From: UBA7446 sp965656545
Lineage (GTDB): Bacteria > Bacteroidota > Bacteroidia > Flavobacteriales > Flavobacteriaceae
DNA length: 64,000 bases
Assembly (NCBI GenBank): GCA_965656545.1
Contig: CBFHKZ010000001.1
Location: 558,001-622,000 of the forward strand
Direction: 5' to 3'
The notes below the pieces were generated by a model. The model saw nothing but the letters and a program-made list of their open reading frames with translations, searched no databases and was not told the origin of the DNA. A program made the translations under genes and the position numbers. Shown one piece after another: positions 19,556 through 28,604 of this stretch (within the stretch, counting starts at the first letter, position 1; every line of letters begins with the position of its first letter).

Positions 19556-21532
19556 ATGAAAATGAATCAGTTAAAAACTAAAATATTTTTGCTTGTTATA
19601 GCTCTTCTAATATTATCCTGTAAACAAGAGAAACCCAATGAGAAACCCAATGTATTGCTCATAATCGCAGATGACATGCGTACAGAACTCAATTGTTATG
19701 GTGCTGATTATATTCATTCTCCCAATATTGATAATTTGGCAAAGAATGGGGTGCTATTTAATAATGCATATGTACAACAAGCTGTTTGTTCTGCTTCTAG
19801 AGCTAGTTTTCTGAGTGGAGTTCGCCCCAATACTACAGGAGTGGATTATCCGTATAGCAATTATTTTATTAATGAATTTTGGCCTGCTCATCCTATGTTA
19901 GCTGAATATTTTGAACAAAATGGTTATTACGCACACACCTTTGGCAAAATACACCACGGACCACCTGACAAGCTCAAAACAGAACATTATATGCCTGAGA
20001 CAGGCTTGAATACCGGAATGTATTATGCACTTCCAGAAAATATTGAGAAAGGAGGAAAGAGTGGGCGTGGAAGAGAAACACCGCCCTATGAATGTGCTGA
20101 TGTACCGGATGAAGCTTATCGTGACGGATTGATTGCCAAAGAGGCTGTTAAAATTATATCGCAACAGAAGGAAAATGATAAGCCTTTTTTCTTAGCTGTT
20201 GGATTCAAAAAACCGCATTTGCCATTTAATGCCCCAAAGAAATATTGGGATTTGTACGAGGAGAGTGAAATGCCGTTGGCTCCAAACCAATATCATCCTG
20301 AGAACTCGCCTTCTTATTCGACCAATCATTACGCGGTTGCGAATTATGCTGGTTGGAATTATTACAATTCTCCTGATCATCTATTGCCGGACGATTACCA
20401 GCGCAAATTAATTCATGCTTATGCCGCCTGTATTTCTTTTATTGATGCCCAAGTAGGTAAGTTAATTGAAAGCCTTAAAGAGACAGGCAAATATGATAAT
20501 ACCATTATCGTATTTATTTCCGATCATGGTTGGCATCTGGGAGATCAGCAAATGTGGGGGAAGACGACTAATTTTGAGAATGCAACACGTGCTCCTCTTA
20601 TTGTTTCAGCTCCGGGCTATAAGAAAGGGAAACGCTCAACTCAACTTGTAGAGTATGTCGATCTATATGCTACGCTTTGTGACCTTACAGATATAGAAGT
20701 CCCGGAATACACGGAAGGCATCAGTTTCAAGCCTTTGATGGAGAATCCGGATAGAGAATGGAAAACGGCTGCTTTTAGCCAGTTTCCCCGGGGAAGAAAA
20801 ATGGAAGGCTATAGTATGCGAACTGATGATTATCGTTATACAGAATGGAGAGTCAAAGAAGGTAAGATCGATTCCATTGAACTATATGATCACCGGAAAG
20901 ATGCCATTGAAAGTATAAATATTGCTTACAAAAAGGAGAATGAGTCCATTGTAAATGAATTATCTCAAAAATTAAATGCGGGCTGGAAAGATGCATTACC
21001 CAAAGGAGTTGTAAATAATTCAAACAACCCTGTTGCACCACCTCATGTTTCTTATGTAAATGAGAAGGGGAGGGCAAAACCAAGTGAAGAAGAAACCTTA
21101 TCGTTTATCGACGGAGATTTGAATGATATGTGGAAACGAGCAGATGGTTATCAATTATCTGTAAAGAATGAATTGCTTTACATTGACATTGAACATCCTG
21201 CTAATTATTGGCAAAAGGTTAATATCAAGGATTTAAATGTTAGAGCGCATAAGAATTCACAACTGATATTGAATTATATGACTATGGATAATACCCCAAT
21301 ATCATTTAATTATATTGCTGTTTCAAATGGTAATTGGGTAGAATGGTTAAAAACAGAATTACCTGCTACAGGTGGCGAAATAAAAGAACTATCTGTTGAT
21401 TTATCTGAAGCAATGGAGCTATATCAAAAAGAGTATGAGACGATGGAATATATCACTGAATTTGTTTTTTGTGTCAATCCGCAGGAAGAATATAAAGGTT
21501 CTTTGGTTTTGAAATCATTAATTTTTAAGTAA
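19556..21532 (+). CDS. S1 sulfatase lipoprotein, iduronate-2-sulfatase-like, with C-terminal beta domain (5 of 5)
   Basis: 658 residues, longer than the usual ~480-550. The N-terminus is a lipoprotein signal (ALLILSC, lipid-modified Cys22). The catalytic domain has IIADDMRTELNCYGA, CSASR with Cys78 as formylglycine precursor, GKIHHG and SDHGWHLGDQQMWGK, which fit the iduronate-2-sulfatase-like branch. After about residue 510 a separate beta-rich domain begins (LSFIDGDLNDMW onward), which could bind glycan. It probably acts on the outer or periplasmic membrane face. Six bases separate it from sulfatase 4. Confidence 0.86.
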   Translation: MKMNQLKTKIFLLVIALLILSCKQEKPNEKPNVLLIIADDMRTELNCYGADYIHSPNIDNLAKNGVLFNNAYVQQAVCSASRASFLSGVRPNTTGVDYPYSNYFINEFWPAHPMLAEYFEQNGYYAHTFGKIHHGPPDKLKTEHYMPETGLNTGMYYALPENIEKGGKSGRGRETPPYECADVPDEAYRDGLIAKEAVKIISQQKENDKPFFLAVGFKKPHLPFNAPKKYWDLYEESEMPLAPNQYHPENSPSYSTNHYAVANYAGWNYYNSPDHLLPDDYQRKLIHAYAACISFIDAQVGKLIESLKETGKYDNTIIVFISDHGWHLGDQQMWGKTTNFENATRAPLIVSAPGYKKGKRSTQLVEYVDLYATLCDLTDIEVPEYTEGISFKPLMENPDREWKTAAFSQFPRGRKMEGYSMRTDDYRYTEWRVKEGKIDSIELYDHRKDAIESINIAYKKENESIVNELSQKLNAGWKDALPKGVVNNSNNPVAPPHVSYVNEKGRAKPSEEETLSFIDGDLNDMWKRADGYQLSVKNELLYIDIEHPANYWQKVNIKDLNVRAHKNSQLILNYMTMDNTPISFNYIAVSNGNWVEWLKTELPATGGEIKELSVDLSEAMELYQKEYETMEYITEFVFCVNPQEEYKGSLVLKSLIFK

Positions 21533-21557
21533 ATAAGTTAGGTAACAATCTGAAAAC

Positions 21558-24068
21558 ATGAAAAACACTTTTAACAACATTATAATCTTAATACTGCTAA
21601 TGAATACTGTATATAACTACTCACAAAATCAAAACACGTTTTTGCAAGAAGTAAATGATAAGCCTACCACCAAAGCGGTTTTGTCATTAAACTCTTCAAA
21701 GCTATCGGAATGGACCCTATATTTTGGCATTCAGGACAAAAACGCACCCCAAACACCCGATGATCTGCAGAACTCAAAATTCAAAAGTATTTCGGCAACC
21801 GTCCCTGGAAACGTTGAGATAGATTTAGAAAGAGAAGGAATTATCGAAGATCCCATGATTGGGGATAACGTATATGACTTGCGTAAATATGAAGTATATG
21901 ATTGGTGGTATTTCCGAGAGTTTGATTCTCCAAAATTTGAATTGGGAGAGCGTGTAGAATTAGCATTTGACGGAATTGACTGTATTGCAGATATTTGGCT
22001 TAATGGCAAAAAAATTGCCTCTGTAAACAATATGTTTGTTGAGCATCACTATGATATAACGGATGTTATAGAAAAACGAAACAAATTATATGTTCACATA
22101 AAATCCACCGAACTAGAAGCGCGTAATCAATTGCGAAATAATTTTGGGGTGAGATATGACCAGCTTGGACAGGCGTCTGCTATTCGCAAAGCACCCCATA
22201 TGTTTGGCTGGGATATTATGCCGCGTTTGATGAGCGCTGGCTTGTGGAAAGATGTAAAGTTAGAAATTGTCCCTGCTACACATTTTTCATCGGTGTATTG
22301 GGTTACTAAAAACGTGTATCCAGAAGTGAAAAAAGCCAACATGTATGTTGATTGGCAGTTTGACACTGATTTACTATATATTGATGATTTGACAATTTCT
22401 TTTTCATTAGAACGAAATGGTAAACATATTGTTAATAGGCAAATCCCTGTTACAACGACTATAGCTAGAGAAAGGTTTTGGGGCCTTGAAAATGTTGATT
22501 TTTGGTGGCCACGGGGTTTTGGAGAAGCAGCATTATATGAGGCAACTTTAACGTTAAAGGACGCTAGTGGAAAAATTCTAGCCCAAAACAAACAGAATAT
22601 TGGGATTAGAACAGCAGAATTAGTTTTAACGCCCATTAATACAGAAAAAAATCCAGGTGACTTTCATTTTAAAGTCAATGGAGAATATGTATTTATTAAA
22701 GGCACCAATTGGGTTCCTTTAGATGCCCTACACAGTCGTGATATTAATCATTTAGATGAGGCCTTTGATTGGTTGGTTGACTTGAATGCAAATATGATTC
22801 GTATGTGGGGTGGAAACGTTTATGAAAGCGATCACTTTTACAACCTTTGTGATGAAAATGGAGTCATGGTTTGGCACGATTTCTCATTTGGGTGCACCAC
22901 TTATCCACAACACGAAGAATTTAAGACCACTGTAAAAAGTGAAGCAGATAAAGTTGTACGTAGATTGCGAAACCATGCTTCAATTGTTTTGTGGGCTGGA
23001 AATAATGAAAATGATGTATCTCTAAAATGGGGTGATGATCAATCACATATTGATCCAAATTCAGACGTGATTAGTCGTGAGATTTTACCACTTGCTGTTA
23101 GGGAATGGGACCCAAAAACCCCTTATTTGCCAAGTTCACCATTTATTAGTGAGGAGGTTTTTAAAGTTAATAATAAAATAGAACCATCTCTTTCTCCAGA
23201 AATGCATTTGTGGGGCCCTCGAGGTTTTTATAAGGCCCCATTTTACACCGAAAACAATGCGAAATTTGTCAGTGAAATTGGCTATCACGGGGCACCTAAT
23301 GTTGAGAGCCTAAAAAAAATGATGACACCAGATAATGTATATCCTTGGTTGAATGTTGCAAATGTTGAGGCAGAAGACGTAGTTACAGTAGATGGCGAAC
23401 TGAAAAAAGTAGAAAAGCTGGTTTGGAATGAGGAGTGGCAAGCAAAAGCTACTAGATCTAATCCTAATTCTTTGATTAATAAAGAGCGTAACTTTTTAAT
23501 GGTAAATCAGATCCTTGAAGTATTTGGTGAGTGTCCAATGGAGTTGGAGGATTTTGTTACAGCATCTCAAATAGTACAAGCCGAAGCAAAAAAATATTTT
23601 ATTGAATTTTGGCGTATGAACAAAGGCCAACGCAATGGAATACTTTGGTGGAACTTACGTGATGGCTGGCCGATAGTTTCTGATGCAATTATTGATTACT
23701 ACGGAGGTAAAAAATTGGCATATGAGTATATTAAAAATGTTCAAACGGATGTGTGTGTAATGATAGGAGATAAACTTGAAGGAAATACTGGGCATCCTGT
23801 GACAGTAGTTAATGATACAAGACAAAAAAAGGAAGTAAAAATAGTTATTAAGGATCATGATACTAAACGAAAATTAGTTAATAAAACTGTGAGCGTTGAA
23901 GCAAACGGTAAAATTGTTTTGGATGAATTGCCAGTAGTCAACACCAATCAACTTTGGCTTATTGAATACGTGATTGATGGAAGAACTTTCAACAATCATT
24001 ATGTTGCATTTAACCCTCCAATGAAATTTGAAGTTTATAAAGAATGGCTTCCAGCATTAAGAAGGTAA
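21558..24068 (+). CDS. GH2-family beta-mannosidase
   Basis: 836 residues with signal peptide. The N-terminal sugar-binding jelly roll has VPGNVEIDLEREGIIEDP and DWWYFREFD, the typical beta-mannosidase opening. The TIM barrel carries WAGNNEND (acid/base Glu484) and FVSEIGYHG (nucleophile Glu573). It would release mannose from the non-reducing ends of manno-oligosaccharides made by the GH26 enzyme, in the periplasm. Length and motif spacing are normal for the family. It follows sulfatase 5 by 25 bases. Confidence 0.87.
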   Translation: MKNTFNNIIILILLMNTVYNYSQNQNTFLQEVNDKPTTKAVLSLNSSKLSEWTLYFGIQDKNAPQTPDDLQNSKFKSISATVPGNVEIDLEREGIIEDPMIGDNVYDLRKYEVYDWWYFREFDSPKFELGERVELAFDGIDCIADIWLNGKKIASVNNMFVEHHYDITDVIEKRNKLYVHIKSTELEARNQLRNNFGVRYDQLGQASAIRKAPHMFGWDIMPRLMSAGLWKDVKLEIVPATHFSSVYWVTKNVYPEVKKANMYVDWQFDTDLLYIDDLTISFSLERNGKHIVNRQIPVTTTIARERFWGLENVDFWWPRGFGEAALYEATLTLKDASGKILAQNKQNIGIRTAELVLTPINTEKNPGDFHFKVNGEYVFIKGTNWVPLDALHSRDINHLDEAFDWLVDLNANMIRMWGGNVYESDHFYNLCDENGVMVWHDFSFGCTTYPQHEEFKTTVKSEADKVVRRLRNHASIVLWAGNNENDVSLKWGDDQSHIDPNSDVISREILPLAVREWDPKTPYLPSSPFISEEVFKVNNKIEPSLSPEMHLWGPRGFYKAPFYTENNAKFVSEIGYHGAPNVESLKKMMTPDNVYPWLNVANVEAEDVVTVDGELKKVEKLVWNEEWQAKATRSNPNSLINKERNFLMVNQILEVFGECPMELEDFVTASQIVQAEAKKYFIEFWRMNKGQRNGILWWNLRDGWPIVSDAIIDYYGGKKLAYEYIKNVQTDVCVMIGDKLEGNTGHPVTVVNDTRQKKEVKIVIKDHDTKRKLVNKTVSVEANGKIVLDELPVVNTNQLWLIEYVIDGRTFNNHYVAFNPPMKFEVYKEWLPALRR

Positions 24069-24146
24069 TGTATTTGCGTTTTAACGTATTTACTCAAGTT
24101 AAGTTGGATTGATATAAAACAAAAATATAAGCAACTAATTATACGT

Positions 24147-25259
24147 GTGAAAAATCAGCTACTTCTATTATTATTTATTGTTTATTTCCAAGCACATAGT
24201 CAATGTGAAGAAATAAGTGAACAAACCACATCCAATTTCAGTTCATTTGAAATAAATTCAATAAATCAAACTGAGGGATTAAGAGATGGGGATGATTTTG
24301 ATGGTGCTACATTGTATTTTCCTTTAAATAGTAATGGGAATTTAAAAAGCATAGTTCTGGTACCAGGTTATCAAGCAACTCAAAGTTCAGTTGCTACATG
24401 GGCCAAATTTTTGGCAAAACGAGGATTTATTTCTATGACAATTGGGACTAATTCATTGAATGATTTGCCATTAGAAAGGGCATATGCTTTAATTGATGCC
24501 ATGGAAACAATTCGTCAAGAAAATGAAAGAGTTTCTTCCCCACTATATAGCAGAATTGATATAAATAGTATTGCCGTTGGCGGCTGGTCTATGGGAGGAG
24601 GTGGTGCTCAATTAGCAGCCAAACTAGACTCCAGAATAAAAACTATTTTTGCGATAACTCCTTGGTTGTGGCCAAATAATTTATCCAAGTCTGATTTAGA
24701 ACATGATATTCCGGTACTAATTATTAGTGGTGAATTAGATACAATAGCTCCAAATAATCAACATTCTAATGTTCATTATAATTATACCCCAAATTCGACA
24801 CCCAAATTAATTTTTGAAGTTTCAGGGGCAGATCATAATATTCCATTAGAACCCTCAACAGGTTTGGGAGACCTTGGGAATATTGTATACGCATGGATGC
24901 AATTATTTTTAAATAATAATATATGTTACTGCGAGCTTTTGCAAACGAACTCTTTGGACCAAAACACAACTGCTTCCAAATACCTAACAAATCTTAACTG
25001 TACAAAACTTGATTTAGCCATATCAAAAAAAAATGACAGTTTCCCGATTTCTATTTATCCAAACCCAGCTTCCAATTTTATCTATCTCGATGCAGATTTT
25101 ATGATGAAGTCTGTAAAGATTTATTCTCTTTTGGGCGGCTTGGAAGAATCTATTCACGACATCAATACCATTGATATTTCCGGTTTAAACAAAGGCTTAC
25201 ATATATTGGTGGTCGAGTCAGATGGCAAGCATTCTGCCAAACAACTGATCATCGAATAA
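24147..25259 (+). CDS. T9SS-exported polyester (PET) hydrolase-like alpha/beta hydrolase
   Basis: 370 residues starting at GTG, with signal peptide ending at AHSQ. The catalytic domain matches the PETase/cutinase layout: VPGYQATQSS (oxyanion Tyr75), GWSMGGGG (nucleophile Ser148, Met149), TPW (Trp173), GELDTIAP (Asp198) and GADHNIP (His230). A Cys pair (C260/C262) and a linker lead to a C-terminal T9SS sorting domain (IYPNPASNFIYL, then GLNKGLHILVVE). It is thus predicted to be exported and surface-attached. It sits 78 bases after the beta-mannosidase, so the natural substrate may be an ester on algal material. Family membership is well supported; PET activity is not shown. Confidence 0.8.
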   Translation: MKNQLLLLLFIVYFQAHSQCEEISEQTTSNFSSFEINSINQTEGLRDGDDFDGATLYFPLNSNGNLKSIVLVPGYQATQSSVATWAKFLAKRGFISMTIGTNSLNDLPLERAYALIDAMETIRQENERVSSPLYSRIDINSIAVGGWSMGGGGAQLAAKLDSRIKTIFAITPWLWPNNLSKSDLEHDIPVLIISGELDTIAPNNQHSNVHYNYTPNSTPKLIFEVSGADHNIPLEPSTGLGDLGNIVYAWMQLFLNNNICYCELLQTNSLDQNTTASKYLTNLNCTKLDLAISKKNDSFPISIYPNPASNFIYLDADFMMKSVKIYSLLGGLEESIHDINTIDISGLNKGLHILVVESDGKHSAKQLIIE

Positions 25260-25281
25260 TTTTATTTTAAAATAATTCATG

Positions 25282-25312
25282 AAAGCCAAACAAATATTTG
25301 TTTGGCTTTTTT
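25282..25312 (+). terminator. Rho-independent terminator of the polysaccharide locus
   Basis: A perfect 28-bp palindrome (AAAGCCAAACAAAT and its complement) is followed by TTTTTTT. It lies 22 bases after the hydrolase stop. Confidence 0.85.
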
Positions 25313-25460
25313 TAATTTTTGTCATATAACAACTCGATTTTTTCTTGACTTACATGCAGGAAAAATTATTACAACTCTGTTGAACTTGTTATAGCAGATC
25401 AAACATAAAAAAAGGAGAACCAATTCCTGTGAATCAATTCTCCGATTTAGTGACCTCGGC

Positions 25461-25491
25461 AGGATTACTTCGTGAACCTGACAAAGCGCCG
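25461..25491 (+). repeat. Direct repeat module X, left copy
   Basis: 31 bases starting AGGATTACT, matching 32527-32557 at 27 of 31 positions in the same orientation. Each copy is followed by a hairpin and then by module Y. Confidence 0.7.
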
Positions 25492-25511
25492 CTTTGAAAA
25501 TAGCACAAACA

Positions 25512-25542
25512 AAAAAACGCTCAAGCAAGCTTGGCGTTTTTT
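25512..25542. terminator. Bidirectional terminator
   Basis: Stem AAAAAACGC / GCGTTTTTT with an inner CAAGC-AA-GCTTG stem. The A and T tracts on both sides allow termination of the + polysaccharide locus and of the minus-strand BCCT operon. Confidence 0.8.
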
Positions 25543-25561
25543 CTTATTGTCCTATTTATTC

Positions 25562-25642
25562 GTGACCCAAACTTACGGGAGTTCAAATATTTTAGAAGAA
25601 TTTATCAAAGTAATGAAAGCTAACTTTTAATGCTTATTTTTC
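25562..25642 (+). repeat. Direct repeat module Y, left copy
   Basis: About 81 bases starting GTGACCCAAACTTACG, roughly 80% identical by eye to 32783-32863 in the same orientation. Its end overlaps the last codons of the BCCT gene. Both copies keep an open + strand frame reading EEFIKVM and ending at the same TAA. Confidence 0.7.
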
Positions 25643-27129
25643 TTACGCAAATCTCTGTTAAGTGATTTTAGAAGTGAATAACAAATAACAAATAGTAGCA
25701 GTAAAAATAAAATTCCTGAGCTTACAGATGCGGTTTGCATGGCTTTTAACCCACCTCCAATGAGAAGTGCAGCAGCTACTGCTCCTTCAATAAAGGCCCA
25801 CATAATTCGCTGCCCTACTGGTGCGTTCAGCTTTCCCCCTGCTGTAATACTATCGATAACTAAAGAACCGCTATCCGAAGATGTAACAAAGAAAACAGAT
25901 ACCATAAAAATCCCAATAAAACTCGTTATTGATGAAAATGGAAATTGCTCAAGAAACACAAAAAGGGAGGTTGAACTATCTACGAGCACTATATTAGAAA
26001 AGATCCCTGGTGTTTGAAGCTCCATGGATAGTGCAGAACCACCAAAAACAGATATCCATAAGAAAGTCATCATTGTTGGAACGAGTAAAACCCCTAAAAC
26101 AAATTCGCGGATGGTTCTTCCTTTTGAAACACGTGCGATAAACGTACCAACAAAAGGAGCCCATGCAATCCACCACGCCCAATAAAATATGGTCCAATTG
26201 TTTTGCCACTCTTGGTCGACAAAAGAAGAGGCAAAAGTGCCTAAATCAAAAAATCGGGTAAAATACTTTCCTGTGCTTTGTATGAATATATTAGTCATGT
26301 CTATAGGACCAGAAAGCAACATAACAAGGATCAGAAAAATTACTGCAATAATCATGTTTAGCTTACTCAGAAATTTTACGCCTTTTTTCAAGCCTGTTAC
26401 CACTGAAATAGTAGCAATACAAGTGATGAATAAAATGATAAGTAATTGTGTGGTCTGACCAGGATCTACCCCAAAAATATAATTTAAGCCTGTAGCTATT
26501 TGGCGTGCACCAAAACCAAGCGAGGTTGCCAAGCCAAACAATGTTGCGATAACCGCAATGATATCGATATAATCGCCCGTTTTACCAAATATTTTTCTGC
26601 CAATAACAGGAAAAAATATGGAGCGAAGCGAAAAAGGAAGTTTTTTGCTAAAAGCAAAATAAGCAAGCCCCAATCCTACAAGACAGTAAATCGCCCACGC
26701 ATGTAGCCCATAATGTAAAAACGTGAAATTTAAAGCTTGTATAGCTCGATCTTCATCTAGCACTTGCGGAATTGGAGGATTTGCAAAATGTGTGATAGGT
26801 TCTGATACACTAAAGTAGAGCAAGCCAATGCCCATACCTGCAGAAAACAACATAGAAAACCATGAAAAAACAGAGAACTCAGGTTTTGCTGTTTTGCCAC
26901 CAAGACGTTGTTTTCCGTGTTTACTAAATGCGATGTAGAGACAAAACACCAGAAAGATGTTCACACCTAAAATAAACAACCATCCTGTCTGCGATGTGAT
27001 TATATTCGATGTTTCAGAAAAGAACTGACGTACCTTATTTCCTCCAAGTATTGACAAGAAAACAAACCCTAAGATAAATATCAAGGAAGGATAAAAAACC
27101 CTAGGATAAACGTCAAAATATTTTTTCAT
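25627..27129 (-). CDS. BCCT-family betaine/choline/carnitine transporter
   Basis: 500 residues with 12 membrane segments. The glycine-rich substrate/cation stretch GMGIGLLYFSVSEPITHF and the Trp-rich box WAWWIAWAPFVGTF are diagnostic of BCCT carriers. It would take up a quaternary ammonium compound or DMSP-like osmolyte, driven by Na+ or H+. It is last in a marR-susC-susD-BCCT operon, 4 bases after susD. The C-terminus is short (KKNKH), so the osmosensory tail known from BetP is absent. The exact substrate is unknown. Confidence 0.88.
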   Translation of the reverse strand: MKKYFDVYPRVFYPSLIFILGFVFLSILGGNKVRQFFSETSNIITSQTGWLFILGVNIFLVFCLYIAFSKHGKQRLGGKTAKPEFSVFSWFSMLFSAGMGIGLLYFSVSEPITHFANPPIPQVLDEDRAIQALNFTFLHYGLHAWAIYCLVGLGLAYFAFSKKLPFSLRSIFFPVIGRKIFGKTGDYIDIIAVIATLFGLATSLGFGARQIATGLNYIFGVDPGQTTQLLIILFITCIATISVVTGLKKGVKFLSKLNMIIAVIFLILVMLLSGPIDMTNIFIQSTGKYFTRFFDLGTFASSFVDQEWQNNWTIFYWAWWIAWAPFVGTFIARVSKGRTIREFVLGVLLVPTMMTFLWISVFGGSALSMELQTPGIFSNIVLVDSSTSLFVFLEQFPFSSITSFIGIFMVSVFFVTSSDSGSLVIDSITAGGKLNAPVGQRIMWAFIEGAVAAALLIGGGLKAMQTASVSSGILFLLLLFVICYSLLKSLNRDLRKKNKH

Positions 27130-27133
27130 GAGT

Positions 27134-28600
27134 TTAGTTGCTCAGAATCCACATTTCACCATTTATTCCGTCGTATTGGCTTTTGGCAGCATTATAGTTA
27201 ACCTCGTTTAAGCTCTGTTCTTGGAACGGATAAAGAAAACGCAAAGGCATCTCTTTGTTGTTGAAGTTAGTGCCATACGGCTCTTTTAAAAATCGAATAC
27301 CGTCAAAACCACCCGCAGCTACATACATTCTCCTTACTTCAAAATATGGATCCATAGCAGTGAAGTAGAGTGAAAGCCATTTTTGTTCCCAGATATCCAT
27401 TTTTTCATCCAAAGCAACACCAGAATTCAAGTAGAAATCATCAAAATCTGTATAACCAAACGGTGTATAATTTACTTGATAATATTCGTGTGAGGCTCGA
27501 ATACCATTTTTATAATGTACCTCCTTATCATTAGTGATCCAACCATTATGGGCAGCTTCTGCTAGTAGCAGTTCTTGTTCTGCATAGCTCATCAATAGTC
27601 CTTGTGCATAATTAATCCCCATTTCAGCAGCAGTTGTATCGCCGATAAAATCATAATAAGCAACACCCAAAAGAGAACCTTCTGAAACTACTCCATTGGT
27701 AATTCCTGTAAATGTTGGATTGTCATAATCTCGATATCCATTTGCGTCAGCATTTGGTCTTGCGTATCTACTCAATCTAGGATCGTTGTATTGGTTAAAC
27801 GCATTTAAGGCAGATTCAGAAAAAGAAACTGCAATAAAATCTCCAGATTTCAATGGTAATGTTGGAAATTCATTTGGGAATGCTCTAAAAAATTCGAGTG
27901 CAGCCTGATCGTCATTAGAAGTAAATAATGGCTCATTATCCACTATATTTTTAAATTCCGCAGCCACATTTTCTTTATTAGATTTATACATCAATAAACG
28001 TAAGCGCAATGCATTAGAAAACTTAATCCATTTCTGCGCATCACCATTATACAGTACATCTCCAGCAATAGAGCCTCCGTTTGAAAGTAAGCCAGCAGCA
28101 GTTTCTAAATCAGACAACAAAGCCGCATAAATTGACGACTGCGTGTCATATTTAGGAGTTAGGTTTGGCTCGATAGCTTCCCCTCCTTTAATTGCTTCGA
28201 TGTAAGGAATATCTCCGTATGCATTGGTTAACTGACTGTAAATCCATGATTTAAGCACCAATAAAGCCCCTTGCATAGCTGGGTTGTTTGCTTCTTTTGC
28301 TAGAGCAAGTGCAGCCTCTACATCAGTTAGGCTTTCATACAGTCCTTCCCATAATGTTGGAAAAGCATTCCATTTATAATTATCAACCTCTAAGCGTAAA
28401 GCCTTACCTGTTAATTGAGCAACATTATTCGAAATTAAAAAAGCTTCGTTTGATGTAGTTTGAACACTGTTGCGAATGGCATTGGTAAGCAAAACATCTG
28501 CTCCAACACTTGTGGGTTCATTCGGGTTTTGGTTAAGTTCCTCAAAATCGGAACATGAAACCGTAAGAAGTGTTATAAGTAAAAAAATAGTTCGTTTCAT
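27134..28600 (-). CDS. SusD/RagB-like outer-membrane lipoprotein
   Basis: 488 residues from the ATG at 28600; the frame extends upstream into susC but the start there is unsupported. The N-terminus is a lipoprotein signal (LITLLTVSC). NQNPNEPT after the Cys, then SWIYSQLTNAYGDIPY and AEQELLLAEAA, are SusD-like (SusD_2) family features with TPR-type helices. It caps the SusC barrel on the cell surface and binds ligand. It begins 4 bases after the susC stop. Coupling to BCCT rather than glycosidases points to a small organic ligand. Confidence 0.88.
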   Translation of the reverse strand: MKRTIFLLITLLTVSCSDFEELNQNPNEPTSVGADVLLTNAIRNSVQTTSNEAFLISNNVAQLTGKALRLEVDNYKWNAFPTLWEGLYESLTDVEAALALAKEANNPAMQGALLVLKSWIYSQLTNAYGDIPYIEAIKGGEAIEPNLTPKYDTQSSIYAALLSDLETAAGLLSNGGSIAGDVLYNGDAQKWIKFSNALRLRLLMYKSNKENVAAEFKNIVDNEPLFTSNDDQAALEFFRAFPNEFPTLPLKSGDFIAVSFSESALNAFNQYNDPRLSRYARPNADANGYRDYDNPTFTGITNGVVSEGSLLGVAYYDFIGDTTAAEMGINYAQGLLMSYAEQELLLAEAAHNGWITNDKEVHYKNGIRASHEYYQVNYTPFGYTDFDDFYLNSGVALDEKMDIWEQKWLSLYFTAMDPYFEVRRMYVAAGGFDGIRFLKEPYGTNFNNKEMPLRFLYPFQEQSLNEVNYNAAKSQYDGINGEMWILSN

Positions 28601-28604
28601 AATT

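Larger units (their letters stand above)
25260..25626. other. Non-coding stretch between convergent operons, with repeat modules
   Basis: No gene is supported here. It contains the terminator at 25282, a weak hairpin GGAGAA...TTCTCC near 25412-25441, a tRNA-border-like string GTGACCTCGGCAGGATT near 25450, repeat module X (25461-25491), a second bidirectional terminator (25512-25542) and the start of repeat module Y (25562 onward). The 68-codon minus-strand frame at 25322-25528 runs through these repeats and looks spurious. Confidence 0.7.

Noticed and set aside
22127..22636. 169-codon minus-strand frame inside the beta-mannosidase
   Set aside because: Antisense to a clearly coding GH2 region, with no domain match.
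25440..25500. tRNA-border-like string GTGACCTCGGCAGGATT
   Set aside because: It resembles the 3' edge of bacteroidotal tRNA genes on the minus strand, but no acceptor, D or anticodon arms can be folded around it.
25322..25528. 68-codon minus-strand frame
   Set aside because: It crosses a terminator hairpin and repeat module X and shows no recognisable domain; it looks like a frame through non-coding repeats.
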